From positions 1 to 51,308 of the forward strand of contig NZ_JADNBB010000035.1 in assembly GCF_015550595.1 (NCBI RefSeq): 51,308 bases of DNA, written 5' to 3'. Position 1 is the first letter of the stretch. Each line of letters opens with the position of its first letter. This document shows positions 8,832 through 17,908 of the stretch, one piece after another. The translations under genes and the position numbers were made by a program. Origin of the DNA: Parabacteroides goldsteinii (GTDB lineage Bacteria > Bacteroidota > Bacteroidia > Bacteroidales > Tannerellaceae). The notes under the pieces were generated by a model. It was not told where the DNA came from. It worked only from the letters and a program-made list of their open reading frames with translations, and did no database searches.

Positions 8832-9857
8832 ATGGATACAGTAAGTCCCTCTAAAAAAACATCGGGCAATAGTATGGTATGGCTTATCGTCATACTGATT
8901 GTTGCTGTTGGCATTGCTTTCCTTTGGTGGTGGAACTACCGCAAATATATATCGACCGACGATGCAAACCTCGACAGTTTCCGGGTTAGCGTTGCGGCGC
9001 AAGTCATGGCTCCGATGCTTAAACAGTATGCCTGGGAAGGCGATACGGTGAAAGCCGGTACGATCCTGGCCGAACTGGATAGCAGTACGGTTGTTGCCCA
9101 ATTGCAGGAAGCCGTTGCACGCCGGGAGGAAATGGTTGCCAACCTGAAACTGGATAAAGAGAATCTCAACACGGCGATCAAGAACCTGAGCCTGGCAGAG
9201 ATAGACTATCATCAGGCTGAAGTAAACTACCGCCGCGACAAAAAGTTATACGGAAGTGATGCTGTTTCGCAGGAGACATTCCAGAATACGGAAGATACCT
9301 ATAAAAGTGCCGCCATCAAAGTGGACGTTGCCAAAGATCAGATCAAGATATCGCAGGCACGGATCGCTGCCGGAGAAGCAGCTATCGTTTCGGCAAATGC
9401 CGCTATCGAGTCCACCCGCGTATCCCTGGGATATTACCGGATCACAGCTCCGGTCGACGGGGTGATAGCTAAACGCTGGTCGCTGCCCGGCGATATCATC
9501 CAACCAGGACAAACGCTTTTCACCATCAACGAAGGGAAAGACCTGTGGGTTGCCGTCTATCTTGAAGAGACTAAATTCGACCACATCAGGATGGGACAAC
9601 CGGCAATCTTCACGCTCGACGCCTTCCCCGACCTGACCTTCTCCGGAAAGATTTTCTATATAGGTACGAATACAGCCTCGGAGTTTTCACTTATCCCTCC
9701 CAACAATGCTTCGGGTAATTATACGAAAGTAGCACAACGTATCCCTCTGAAAATATCCATCGACAAAGCCGTAGGGAAAAAAGACAAAGTAGAAAAGCCA
9801 AAACTTGTCTCCGGAATGTCTGCAACCGTTAAGATCGAAAAGGAAAAGTCAAAGTGA
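8832..9857 (+). CDS. HlyD/EmrA-type membrane fusion protein
   Basis: The 341-residue periplasmic adaptor has one N-terminal membrane helix (about residues 14-35, VWLIVILIVAVGIAFLWWW), a lipoyl-like half motif (DANLDSFRVSVAAQVMAPM), a long helical hairpin of about residues 95-200 and a second lipoyl/beta-barrel part (YYRITAPVDGVIAKRW). It would bridge the inner-membrane pump encoded next to an outer-membrane channel. The stop overlaps the start of the EmrB-like gene by 4 nt, indicating translational coupling. No TolC-like gene is present in the window, so the channel must be encoded elsewhere. Confidence 0.93.
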   Translation: MDTVSPSKKTSGNSMVWLIVILIVAVGIAFLWWWNYRKYISTDDANLDSFRVSVAAQVMAPMLKQYAWEGDTVKAGTILAELDSSTVVAQLQEAVARREEMVANLKLDKENLNTAIKNLSLAEIDYHQAEVNYRRDKKLYGSDAVSQETFQNTEDTYKSAAIKVDVAKDQIKISQARIAAGEAAIVSANAAIESTRVSLGYYRITAPVDGVIAKRWSLPGDIIQPGQTLFTINEGKDLWVAVYLEETKFDHIRMGQPAIFTLDAFPDLTFSGKIFYIGTNTASEFSLIPPNNASGNYTKVAQRIPLKISIDKAVGKKDKVEKPKLVSGMSATVKIEKEKSK

Positions 9858-11407
9858 TGGATAAGACGGATAACACAAGCAACAGTTCCTATAAATGGCT
9901 GGTACTGGGCAATATTATGATCGGTACATTCATGGCTGTGCTCGACTCGACCGTTGTCAACACCGGGCTGCCTGCCATTATGGGTACACTCGGGGCGAGT
10001 ATCAATACGGCCGAATGGGTACTTACCGGTTATATGCTGGCAATCGCCAGTATCCTTCCGGCAGCTGCCTGGTTATCCGACCGCTTCGGATATAAAAAGA
10101 TTTATTTCCTCTCCCTGTTGGTCTTTACTTTCGGCTCGTTCATGTGCGGCAACTCCACCTCTATCGAGGAATTAATCTTCTGGCGCGTGATCGAAGGACT
10201 CGGCTGCGGGGCTATCATGCCGGTGGGTATGGCTATCGTGAGCAATGTATTCCCTCCCGAACAACGAGGGATGGCGCTGGGGTTCTGGGCGATCGCTTCG
10301 GCAGCATCGGTATCGTTCGGCCCGTCTATCGGGGGTTACCTGGTAGATAATATGAACTGGAACTATATATTTTATGTAAACGTTCCGGTCGGGGCACTAG
10401 CCTTGTTCTTTACGGCTATTTTGCAGAAAGAGTATAAAGCGCAGACGGTACAGCCTTTCGACATACCGGGATTTATTACATCCGGTATCTTTCTTCCTTT
10501 GTTCATGTACGGCCTGTCGGAAGTAAACTCATCGACCAACACACAGGGATGGAACAGCCCGATAGTATTAGGCTCCATGTGGATATCGGCTGTCGTGTTT
10601 ATTCTGTTCATCTACTTCGAACTGACTGTGAAATATCCGCTTATCAACCTGCGTATATTCAAAGATCGTAATTTCGCACTCTCCAACCTGATGATGTTCA
10701 TATTCGGCATCGGAATGTTCGGAAGTACGTTCCTGATCCCTCTTTATCTGCAAAACAACCTGGGATATTCAGCGTTTCAGGCCGGTATGTTCTTTATCCC
10801 GGTGGGGATCATCCAGGGTTTCTGTTCGCCCGCAGCCGGTGCTTTAGGGCAGAAGATCAACCCGAAGATACTGATTGCCGCCGGACTGATCCTGATGTCA
10901 CTCAGCTTCTATCTCAACTTTTACCTTTCTTTTCTTACGGAGAAATGGTATATCATGCTGAGTCTTTACCTGCGCGGTGTCGGCATGGGAATACTTTTTA
11001 CCCCGTTATTAACCTTGTCGCTGGCTAAAATCGGAGTGGATATGATGGCACAGGCATCCAGCATCACCAATATCGTCCGCCAGATGGGTGGTAGCTTCGG
11101 CGTTGCAATCTTCAGCCACATGCTTACCGCGCGTACCAGCTATCATACCCAACGTTATAGCGAAGCCTTGAACTATACCGGAGAAGTCTACCAGCAGACC
11201 ATTGACAAGCTAAGTGCCTTCGCCTCACAAACCGCCGGAGCCACCGAACAGTCCGCCCGCTCCCTGGCCGAACAACTCATAATCAAACGACTCGAACTCG
11301 AAGCATACATCGGCGGCATCAACGACGATTTCTACATCGCATTCATCGTCACAATGATTTGTATCCTCCCGGTTTTCTGGCTTCGCAGGGTGAGAAAAAC
11401 AAAGTGA
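9854..11407 (+). CDS. DHA2-family MFS drug efflux pump (EmrB/QacA type)
   Basis: This is a 517-residue protein with about 14 predicted helices. Family motifs include MAVLDSTVVNTGLPAIM in helix 1, GYMLAIASILPAAAWLSDRF with the A-motif-like DRFGYKK, and the motif C region FWAIASAASVSFGPSIGGYL. Proton-driven export of hydrophobic drugs or bile components is the family role. It overlaps the upstream adaptor gene by 4 nt and the two form a pump-adaptor pair. The substrate is unknown. Confidence 0.93.
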   Translation: MMDKTDNTSNSSYKWLVLGNIMIGTFMAVLDSTVVNTGLPAIMGTLGASINTAEWVLTGYMLAIASILPAAAWLSDRFGYKKIYFLSLLVFTFGSFMCGNSTSIEELIFWRVIEGLGCGAIMPVGMAIVSNVFPPEQRGMALGFWAIASAASVSFGPSIGGYLVDNMNWNYIFYVNVPVGALALFFTAILQKEYKAQTVQPFDIPGFITSGIFLPLFMYGLSEVNSSTNTQGWNSPIVLGSMWISAVVFILFIYFELTVKYPLINLRIFKDRNFALSNLMMFIFGIGMFGSTFLIPLYLQNNLGYSAFQAGMFFIPVGIIQGFCSPAAGALGQKINPKILIAAGLILMSLSFYLNFYLSFLTEKWYIMLSLYLRGVGMGILFTPLLTLSLAKIGVDMMAQASSITNIVRQMGGSFGVAIFSHMLTARTSYHTQRYSEALNYTGEVYQQTIDKLSAFASQTAGATEQSARSLAEQLIIKRLELEAYIGGINDDFYIAFIVTMICILPVFWLRRVRKTK

Positions 11408-11477
11408 CTCTACTTGCTTTTATCCAAACTAAAACATATCTTTGTTTCCATATAAAGTAATTAAAGAATATAGCCAA

Positions 11478-11771
11478 ATGGAAACTACCCAGGAAATCCT
11501 CAATAAATTACGCGACTATAAAGCCGCTTTTGCTGAGAAATACGGGATTGAACGTCTCGGCTTGTTCGGTAGCTGTGCCCGTGGAGAGCAGGATGACCGC
11601 AGTGATATTGATGTGGTTATAAAAATGCGACAACCTAGTTATTTTACGCGCTTCAACATTCGGGAAGAACTGGAAAAAATCTTTCGACGCAAAGTTGATC
11701 TTATAACCTTACACGAAAATCAGTTTCCTGCTTTTCGTAAAAACGTGGAACAAGATGCGATCTATGTCTGA
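11478..11771 (+). CDS. MNT-domain nucleotidyltransferase (antitoxin)
   Basis: This 97-residue minimal nucleotidyltransferase carries the GSxARGE...DID signature as GLFGSCARGEQDDRSDID, followed by the third acidic position in KVDLIT. In MNT/HEPN toxin-antitoxin systems this partner modifies and neutralises the HEPN RNase. The start chosen at 11478 (METTQEIL) leaves out 12 upstream residues that do not resemble the family. Its 3' end overlaps the HEPN gene by 17 nt, as usual for these pairs. Confidence 0.9.
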   Translation: METTQEILNKLRDYKAAFAEKYGIERLGLFGSCARGEQDDRSDIDVVIKMRQPSYFTRFNIREELEKIFRRKVDLITLHENQFPAFRKNVEQDAIYV

Positions 11772-12165
11772 AATGAGCATATTGCAACGTTTGGAATTTC
11801 TGACAGAAAAAGCCAGGCAAGCTGTTGACCGTACAAGTCATATAGCAAGTCATCATGAATTTCTAAATACACCTGATGGTTTAGATATTTTTGATGCAAC
11901 AGTATTACGAGTTCAGGTCACCGGAGAAATGTTGAAACAAATAGATGACCTAACTCTAGGAAAACTCCTTATTCCCAATTATCCACAAATACCATGGCGA
12001 GCCATCTTCGGATTACGTAATGTCATTTCACACGAATATGCTATGGTTGATCCCGAAGAGTTTTTCAGGATATTAAAAACAGACCTCCCTCAACTATTAC
12101 TCGTTCTTTACGACATCATTGCTGATTTTCGTGCAGGCCGCTACGATCAGCAGTTTACACGATAA
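11755..12165 (+). CDS. HepT-like HEPN-domain RNase toxin (DUF86)
   Basis: The 136-residue all-helical protein carries the HEPN RNase motif Rx4-6H as RNVISHEY (Arg, four residues, His) in its second half, preceded by the conserved PWRAIFGL. It is the probable toxin of the pair formed with the overlapping MNT gene: HEPN dimers cleave RNA and are silenced by the MNT partner. A later start at MSEMSILQ is also possible, because the first ATG lies inside the MNT frame. There is a 153-bp gap to the thr leader peptide. Confidence 0.88.
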   Translation: MRSMSEMSILQRLEFLTEKARQAVDRTSHIASHHEFLNTPDGLDIFDATVLRVQVTGEMLKQIDDLTLGKLLIPNYPQIPWRAIFGLRNVISHEYAMVDPEEFFRILKTDLPQLLLVLYDIIADFRAGRYDQQFTR

Positions 12166-12252
12166 TAGAATTTATTCTTATTATTCGTAATCACAAACAC
12201 CCTTTTTCCTGTCAACTTTCCACTATTTTATCACTTTCTACTGAAAAAATGC

Positions 12253-12281
12253 TTGCATTTGAAAAATAATGTGTAATATTG
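12253..12281 (+). promoter_or_regulatory. promoter of the threonine operon leader
   Basis: TTGC (12253-12256), a 17-bp spacer and TAATATTG (12274-12281) resemble the Bacteroidota -33/-7 pair. The core GCTTGCATT plus A-rich spacer closely resembles the SRP RNA promoter near 36.94 kb. Transcription would begin near 12288, leaving a leader of about 250 nt before thrA. Confidence 0.55.
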
Positions 12282-12319
12282 CCCCTGCAATAAGATATGA
12301 AAACTAGAAAAAGAAAAGA

Positions 12320-12388
12320 ATGATTGCAGGTATAGCATATTATACATGGGCATTGATGACCCCTTGGGGGGTTAGAATTTACAAATAA
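12320..12388 (+). CDS. candidate leader peptide of the thr operon
   Basis: This 22-codon frame (begins MIAGIAYYTW, ends GVRIYK) starts after a purine-rich stretch suited to ribosome binding and lies in the 5' leader of thrA. It contains three Ile codons, two Thr codons and two Trp codons. An 8-codon frame starting at ATG 12297 ends in TGA overlapping this ATG (ATGA), so coupling between them is possible. Position suggests an attenuator or translation-coupled sensor, but Thr/Ile codon enrichment is modest, so its function is inferred. Confidence 0.45.
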   Translation: MIAGIAYYTWALMTPWGVRIYK

Positions 12389-12426
12389 ACAAGCGCAGCG
12401 GCCACGTCCTGCATTGTTGCAATCAT
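12320..12426 (+). promoter_or_regulatory. possible attenuator structure before thrA
   Basis: ATGATTGCA at 12320-12328, covering the leader-peptide start, is perfectly complementary to TGCAATCAT at 12418-12426. A competing short pairing joins GCAGG (12326-12330) with CCTGC (12408-12412). A CCCC-TT-GGGG hairpin sits inside the leader frame near 12359-12368. Ribosome position on the leader could thus change folding. The region 12427-12538 adds a 14-bp tandem duplication (12495-12522, unit GTCAATTGTCAACC) and no gene. Confidence 0.4.
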
Positions 12427-12538
12427 TTGTATTGCATCCTTTATGCCGGTTCCATCCGGTTCTTATTATCAATTAATTTAGTTACAAATAAATTGTCAAT
12501 TGTCAACCGTCAATTGTCAACTAAAATAATACATACCG

Positions 12539-14980
12539 ATGAAAGTATTGAAATTCGGCGGAACGTCCGTAGGTTCTGTGAATAGTATTCTGAGTGTAAA
12601 GAAGATAGTAGAGGCTATTGAAGAGCCTGTAATCGTTGTCGTTTCTGCCCTGGGAGGCATCACAGACAAGTTGTTGGCGACTTCTGTCATGGCATCCAAA
12701 GGGGATGTAGGATATGAAAGGGAGTTTTCCGAAATCATAACACGCCACCTGGACGTGATTGAAGGCGTTATACCCGACAAGATGCAGCGGATAGAAGTAC
12801 AGAAAAGAGTCATGAGCCTGCTGGACGAACTGGGGAATATCTTCAAAGGTGTGTACCTCATCAATGACTTGTCTGCCAAGACTTCCGACACGATCGTCAG
12901 CTATGGGGAACGTATCTCTTCCCTGATCGTTTCGAATGTGATCGAAGATGCGCGGTTGTTTGATTCACGCAAGTTTATCAAAACGATCAAGCAGTTCAAT
13001 AAGCATATTGTCGACTTCGAACAGACCAATCAACTGATTAAAGAAACATTCAATCCGCTACCCAAAGTATCGCTGGTTCCCGGCTTCATCTCATCGAGCA
13101 CGGAAAACGGGGAAGTAACAAACCTGGGACGTGGTGGTTCCGACTATACGGCTTCTATCCTGGCTACTGCCCTCGATGCCAACGTACTCGAAATATGGAC
13201 AGACGTGGATGGTTTCATGACTGCCGACCCTCGTGTGATCAGCTCTGCTTATGTGATCGACCGGCTTACATTCACCGAAGCAATGGAGTTATGTAACTTC
13301 GGCGCCAAAGTGATCTATCCGCCAACGATCTATCCGGTATATCATAAGAATATTCCGATCCGTATCCTGAACACATTCAATCCGGAGGCACCGGGAACTT
13401 ATATTTCCAAAGAAAAAGTTAAGGAAGAAGGTAAAGCCATTATTAAAGGTATCTCTTCTATTAACGACACCTGCCTGATCACCGTTCAGGGTTTGGGGAT
13501 GGTTGGTGTGATCGGCGTTAACTACCGCATTTTTAAGACATTGGCAAAAAGCGGCATCAGCGTATTTATGGTATCACAGGCCAGTTCTGAAAACAATACC
13601 ACATTCGCTGTCCGTAACGCAGATGCCGACCTGGCCGTGCAGGTACTCGATGAAGAGTTCGCACTGGAACGTGCCCAAGGTGATATGAACGATACAGTAG
13701 CAGAAAAAGATCTGGCCACCGTAGCAATCGTTGGTGAAAACATGAAACGTACTCCGGGTATTGCCGGAAAACTTTTCGGTACATTAGGTAGTGCCGGTAT
13801 CAGCGTTATTGCCTGTGCCCAGGGGGCTTCCGAAACCAATATCTCGTTCGTTATTAAGTTCAAGTACCTGCGTAAGGCATTGAACTCCATTCACGACTCC
13901 TTTTTTCTGTCACAATATAAAGTTTTAAACCTGTTCATCGCCGGTGTGGGAACTGTCGGTGGAAACCTACTGGAGCAGATCCGCATCCAGCAACCGAAGT
14001 TAATGCAACAGAACGGACTGAAACTGAATGTCGTAGGAGTATCCAACAGTAAACGGGCTCTCTTCCTGCGTGAAGGCCTTAACCTCGAAAACTGTATCGA
14101 CGAACTAAAGAAAAATGGAGAAGAAAGTTCCCCGGAACATCTGAAGGAAGAGATACTGAAAATGAATATCTTCAACTCTGTCTTTGTTGATTGTACTGCC
14201 AATTCAGCCGTTTCCGATCTGTATGAAACATTGCTCAATAACAACGTTTCGGTAGTGGCCGCTAATAAGGTTGCCGCATCCTCTTCTTATAGTAATTATA
14301 TCAAGTTGAAAGAAACAGCCCGTCATCGTGGTGTAAAGTTCCTGTTCGAAACAAACGTCGGTGCCGGACTTCCCATCATCAATACGATGAATGACTTGAT
14401 AAACAGTGGAGATCATATCCTGAAACTGGAAGCAGTCCTTTCCGGTACATTAAATTATATATTTAATACACTTAGCGCAGATATCCCTTTCAGCAAAGCC
14501 ATCCTGATGGCTAAAGAGGAAGGATATTCCGAACCCGATCCACGTATCGACCTGAGTGGCAAAGACGTACTCCGCAAACTGGTTATCCTGGCACGCGAAG
14601 CAGGCTATAAGGTTGAACAGGAAGATGTTCAGCGTAAATTATTCATACCTGAAAAATTCTTTGAAGGATCGTTGGATGAGTTCTGGTGTAAGATAAAAGA
14701 AGTCGATGCCGAATTCGAAAGCAAACGTCAGCAACTGGAGGCTGAAAACAAACGTTTCCGCTTCGTTGCCAAAATGGAAAACGGAGCATGCGAAATCGGA
14801 TTACAGGAAGTAGACAGCCATCATCCGTTCTACGAACTGGAAGGCAGCAACAACATCATCATGATCTCAACCGAAAGATACCACGAATATCCCATGATTA
14901 TAAAAGGCTATGGCGCCGGAGCCGACGTAACGGCAGCAGGCGTATTTGCCGATATAATCTCCATTGCAAATATTCGATAA
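12539..14980 (+). CDS. thrA: bifunctional aspartokinase / homoserine dehydrogenase
   Basis: This 813-residue fusion catalyses the first and third steps from aspartate to threonine. The N-terminal kinase begins MKVLKFGGTSVGS (KFGGTS at residues 4-9) and contains GRGGSDYTASILA. Two ACT-type regulatory domains follow in the middle (TVQGLGMVGVIGVN and VAIVGENMKRTPGIAGKLF). The homoserine dehydrogenase domain starts near residue 460 with FIAGVGTVGGNLL, the NAD(P)-binding motif, and contains AANKVAASS and VLSGTLNYIFNTL. Length fits E. coli ThrA-type enzymes, and the ACT pair predicts feedback control by threonine. It is the first enzyme gene of thrA-apgM-like-thrC; the next gene starts 2 nt after its stop. 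Confidence 0.97.
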   Translation: MKVLKFGGTSVGSVNSILSVKKIVEAIEEPVIVVVSALGGITDKLLATSVMASKGDVGYEREFSEIITRHLDVIEGVIPDKMQRIEVQKRVMSLLDELGNIFKGVYLINDLSAKTSDTIVSYGERISSLIVSNVIEDARLFDSRKFIKTIKQFNKHIVDFEQTNQLIKETFNPLPKVSLVPGFISSSTENGEVTNLGRGGSDYTASILATALDANVLEIWTDVDGFMTADPRVISSAYVIDRLTFTEAMELCNFGAKVIYPPTIYPVYHKNIPIRILNTFNPEAPGTYISKEKVKEEGKAIIKGISSINDTCLITVQGLGMVGVIGVNYRIFKTLAKSGISVFMVSQASSENNTTFAVRNADADLAVQVLDEEFALERAQGDMNDTVAEKDLATVAIVGENMKRTPGIAGKLFGTLGSAGISVIACAQGASETNISFVIKFKYLRKALNSIHDSFFLSQYKVLNLFIAGVGTVGGNLLEQIRIQQPKLMQQNGLKLNVVGVSNSKRALFLREGLNLENCIDELKKNGEESSPEHLKEEILKMNIFNSVFVDCTANSAVSDLYETLLNNNVSVVAANKVAASSSYSNYIKLKETARHRGVKFLFETNVGAGLPIINTMNDLINSGDHILKLEAVLSGTLNYIFNTLSADIPFSKAILMAKEEGYSEPDPRIDLSGKDVLRKLVILAREAGYKVEQEDVQRKLFIPEKFFEGSLDEFWCKIKEVDAEFESKRQQLEAENKRFRFVAKMENGACEIGLQEVDSHHPFYELEGSNNIIMISTERYHEYPMIIKGYGAGADVTAAGVFADIISIANIR

Positions 14981-14982
14981 AG

Positions 14983-16185
14983 ATGAAAAGTATTATAATT
15001 CTGGGAGACGGCATGGCCGACGAACCCATCGAGGCACTTGGAGGCAAGACCCCCATGCAATATGCAGATACTCCCTATATGGACAAGCTGGCTGCACTGG
15101 GAGTCACCGGACAAATGAAAACGGTTGCCGACGGTTTTCATCCGGGTAGCGAAGTTGCCAACATGGCCGTATTAGGATACGACTTACCCAAAGTATACGA
15201 AGGACGTGGTGTATTGGAAGCAGCCAGTATCGGTGTCACCCTCCAACCGGGTGAGATGGCGATGCGTTGCAACCTGATCTGCGTGGAAGGAAAGATACTG
15301 AAAAACCATTCTGCCGGACATATTCACACCGAAGAGGCCGACGAGTTAATACAATTCCTCAACGAAAAACTGGGCTCTGACCGGGTTAAGTTCTATACAG
15401 GAGTATCTTATCGTCACCTGCTGGTGATCAAAGGCGGTGATAAAAGACTGGACTGCACTCCCCCGCACGATGTGCCCCTCCACCCTTTCCGTCCTCTAAT
15501 GGTAAAACCCGAAGTTGCTGAAGCAAAAGAGACAGCCGATCTATTGAACGACCTGATCCTGCAATCACAGGAAATATTAAAGGATCATCCCGTAAACCTC
15601 AAACGGATTGCCGCAGGAAAAGATCCGGCCAACAGTATCTGGCCCTGGTCGCCCGGTTATCGTCCCGCCATGCAGACCATGCGGGAGATGTACGGATTCG
15701 AAAAAGGTTCCGTTATTTCCGCAGTCGACCTGATCCGCGGTATCGGTGTTTATGCCGGACTCGAGGTGATCAATGTGGAAGGAGCTACCGGTTTATACGA
15801 CACAAACTATGAGGGCAAAGCGTATGCCGCCCTCGAAGCCCTTAAGACAAACGATTTCGTTTACCTTCACATAGAGGCTAGCGATGAAGCCGGACACGAA
15901 GGAGATGTCGACCTGAAAATAAAAACAATCGAGTATCTTGACAAGCGGGCCATCCGTATTATTTACGAAGAGTTACAGAAATGGAACGAACCGGTCGCCA
16001 TTGCCATACTCCCCGATCACCCGACACCTTGTTCGATCCGTACACATACCAACACACCTGTTCCTTTCCTGATCTATAAACCCGGACAGGAGCCGGATGC
16101 AGTAACTTGTTTCGACGAGTTCTCCGTATTGAAAGGAAAGTATGGTGTACTTGAAAAAGATGAATTTATAAAGGAATTATTATGA
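14983..16185 (+). CDS. ApgM-family phosphotransferase, probable homoserine kinase
   Basis: The 400-residue protein belongs to the archaeal-type cofactor-independent phosphoglycerate mutase family of the alkaline phosphatase superfamily. Visible signatures are IILGDGMAD (metal-binding Asp), GSEVANMAVLGYD (nucleophile serine region), HSAGHIHTEE, IEASDEAGHEGD and DHPTPCSIRTHT (metal ligands). It lies 2 nt after thrA and overlaps thrC by 4 nt, and no GHMP-type thrB is present in the operon. Homologues in this position have been proposed as an alternative homoserine kinase in Bacteroidota, and I favour that role over glycolysis. A 65-residue upstream extension in the same frame overlaps thrA and was rejected. 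Confidence 0.9.
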   Translation: MKSIIILGDGMADEPIEALGGKTPMQYADTPYMDKLAALGVTGQMKTVADGFHPGSEVANMAVLGYDLPKVYEGRGVLEAASIGVTLQPGEMAMRCNLICVEGKILKNHSAGHIHTEEADELIQFLNEKLGSDRVKFYTGVSYRHLLVIKGGDKRLDCTPPHDVPLHPFRPLMVKPEVAEAKETADLLNDLILQSQEILKDHPVNLKRIAAGKDPANSIWPWSPGYRPAMQTMREMYGFEKGSVISAVDLIRGIGVYAGLEVINVEGATGLYDTNYEGKAYAALEALKTNDFVYLHIEASDEAGHEGDVDLKIKTIEYLDKRAIRIIYEELQKWNEPVAIAILPDHPTPCSIRTHTNTPVPFLIYKPGQEPDAVTCFDEFSVLKGKYGVLEKDEFIKELL

Positions 16186-17495
16186 AATATTACAGCACAA
16201 ACAAAAAAGCTCCGTTGGCCACCCTCGAAGAAGCCGTAGTGAAAGGCCTGGCGGGCGACAAAGGATTATACATGCCCGAACGTATTGCCAGACTGGATGA
16301 AGGTACGATCGATAATATGAAGAATCAGTCTTTCCACGAAATAGCCTGTACGGTAGCACAAGCTTTTTTTGGTGAAGATATCGAACCGGAAACTCTGGAT
16401 GAAATTGTCAAAGATACCTTGTCATTCGAAACTCCGGTAGTACATGTACATGACAATATTTACAGTCTTGAATTGTTCCACGGTCCAACGTTGGCATTTA
16501 AAGATGTCGGCGGTCGTTTTATGGCCCGTCTGTTGGGGTATTTTATCAAAAAGGAAGGCCTGAACGAAGTAAATGTACTGGTTGCTACTTCCGGAGATAC
16601 AGGAAGCGCCGTAGCCAACGGATTTCTGGGAGTACCGGGTATTCATGTATATGTGCTTTATCCGAAAGGGAAAGTGAGTCCGATCCAGGAATGCCAGTTC
16701 ACAACATTGGGACAAAACATTACTGCTTTGGAGATAGACGGAACTTTCGACGATTGCCAGGCATTGGTTAAATCAGCCTTTATGGATGAGGAACTGAACC
16801 GTCATATGAAACTGACCTCTGCCAATTCAATCAATGTGGCCCGTTTCCTGCCGCAATCCTTTTACTATTTCAATGCTTATGCACAATTAGATAAGATCGG
16901 TAAAGCCGATAATCTGATCATTTCTGTTCCCAGCGGTAACTTCGGTAATATCACAGCCGGTATTTTTGCCAACTGGATGGGATTACCCGTTAAACGCTTT
17001 ATTGCAGCCAACAATCGCAATGATGTATTCCTCAAATATCTGGAAACTGGAGTTTACACCCCGCGTCCTTCTGTTGCTACGATTGCAAATGCGATGGACG
17101 TCGGCGATCCGAGTAACTTTGCCCGCATCATGGATCTGTTCGATATCTATGGAGATAAACATCAGGAAATATGCCAACATATCACCGGCTATCGCTTCAC
17201 CGACGAGGAGATCGAACAGACAATCAGATATGTATATAAGAACGATGGATATCTACTCGACCCACACGGTGCTTGTGGCTACCAGGCTTTGATACAAAAT
17301 GCACTTGAAGCCGACGAAACCGGTTTATTTCTGGAAACAGCCCATCCGGCCAAATTCAAAGATACAGTCGACCGTATCCTGGATGCAGATATAGAAATTC
17401 CGGCTAAATTGCAGGAATTCATGAAAGGTACGAAACAAAGTATCGAACTAAACAAAGAATTCGATACATTCAAGTCGTATCTGATGTCAAAATAA
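16182..17495 (+). CDS. thrC: threonine synthase
   Basis: Threonine synthase converts O-phosphohomoserine to threonine with pyridoxal phosphate. The 437-residue protein has the N-terminal YYSTNKKAPLATLEEAVVKG region, the PLP lysine at residue 107 in HGPTLAFKDVGGRF, and the phosphate-binding TSGDTGSAVANGF. The ATG overlaps the stop of the ApgM-like gene (ATGA), so the last two steps of the pathway are translationally coupled. It ends the threonine operon and faces the last gene of the fimbrial operon, which runs on the opposite strand. Confidence 0.97.
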   Translation: MKYYSTNKKAPLATLEEAVVKGLAGDKGLYMPERIARLDEGTIDNMKNQSFHEIACTVAQAFFGEDIEPETLDEIVKDTLSFETPVVHVHDNIYSLELFHGPTLAFKDVGGRFMARLLGYFIKKEGLNEVNVLVATSGDTGSAVANGFLGVPGIHVYVLYPKGKVSPIQECQFTTLGQNITALEIDGTFDDCQALVKSAFMDEELNRHMKLTSANSINVARFLPQSFYYFNAYAQLDKIGKADNLIISVPSGNFGNITAGIFANWMGLPVKRFIAANNRNDVFLKYLETGVYTPRPSVATIANAMDVGDPSNFARIMDLFDIYGDKHQEICQHITGYRFTDEEIEQTIRYVYKNDGYLLDPHGACGYQALIQNALEADETGLFLETAHPAKFKDTVDRILDADIEIPAKLQEFMKGTKQSIELNKEFDTFKSYLMSK

Positions 17496-17556
17496 CAGTA
17501 TATAAAAACATAGGTCTTTTAACCCAATAATATTGTGTCTATAAGTTACGTCGTGT

Positions 17557-17889
17557 TCATGATGTTACATTTAATTGTTGTTCTTTCCAGTTTTTGAACC
17601 GATCTCGTTGGCAACTGATGGTTTCGGGGAGCGTTATTAAAATACAGTCGTCACTTACCAGTGTGGGGTATTGTTCCGAGACCGAAAGCAGAAACTCATT
17701 TGGTAAGTAGATATAAACAAACGCTCCTTCTACCTTACTTTCTCCCCGTCTCACTACCAAGTCAGGATAAAGTAAGGTAGCATAATAGGCTGAATAGTCG
17801 AATACCAGCAACCCATCCTGCAACAGATATAAGTTGATTTTATCTGCATCGGTTACTTCTTTCTTTAGAATTTTTTCTATCTGGTTCAT
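17557..17889 (-). CDS. hypothetical protein, last gene of the fimbrial operon
   Basis: I do not recognise this 110-residue protein. It has no signal peptide or membrane helix, is mixed alpha/beta by appearance (LYLLQDGLLVFDYSAYYATL, then GAFVYIYLPNEFLLSV) and ends NWKEQQLNVTS. It starts 19 bp after the stop of the last fimbrial lipoprotein gene and runs in the same direction, so it is probably cotranscribed. A cytoplasmic accessory or regulatory role is possible but unproven. Confidence 0.65.
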   Translation of the reverse strand: MNQIEKILKKEVTDADKINLYLLQDGLLVFDYSAYYATLLYPDLVVRRGESKVEGAFVYIYLPNEFLLSVSEQYPTLVSDDCILITLPETISCQRDRFKNWKEQQLNVTS

Positions 17890-17908
17890 ATATTTGTTTT
17901 TTGTGAGT

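Noticed and set aside
8832-11407. Complete three-part efflux system
   Set aside because: The adaptor and pump are present but no TolC-like outer-membrane channel gene follows or precedes them.
12495-12522. CRISPR-like or operator array before thrA
   Set aside because: It is only a two-copy 14-bp tandem duplication without spacers; no CRISPR array was seen anywhere in the window.
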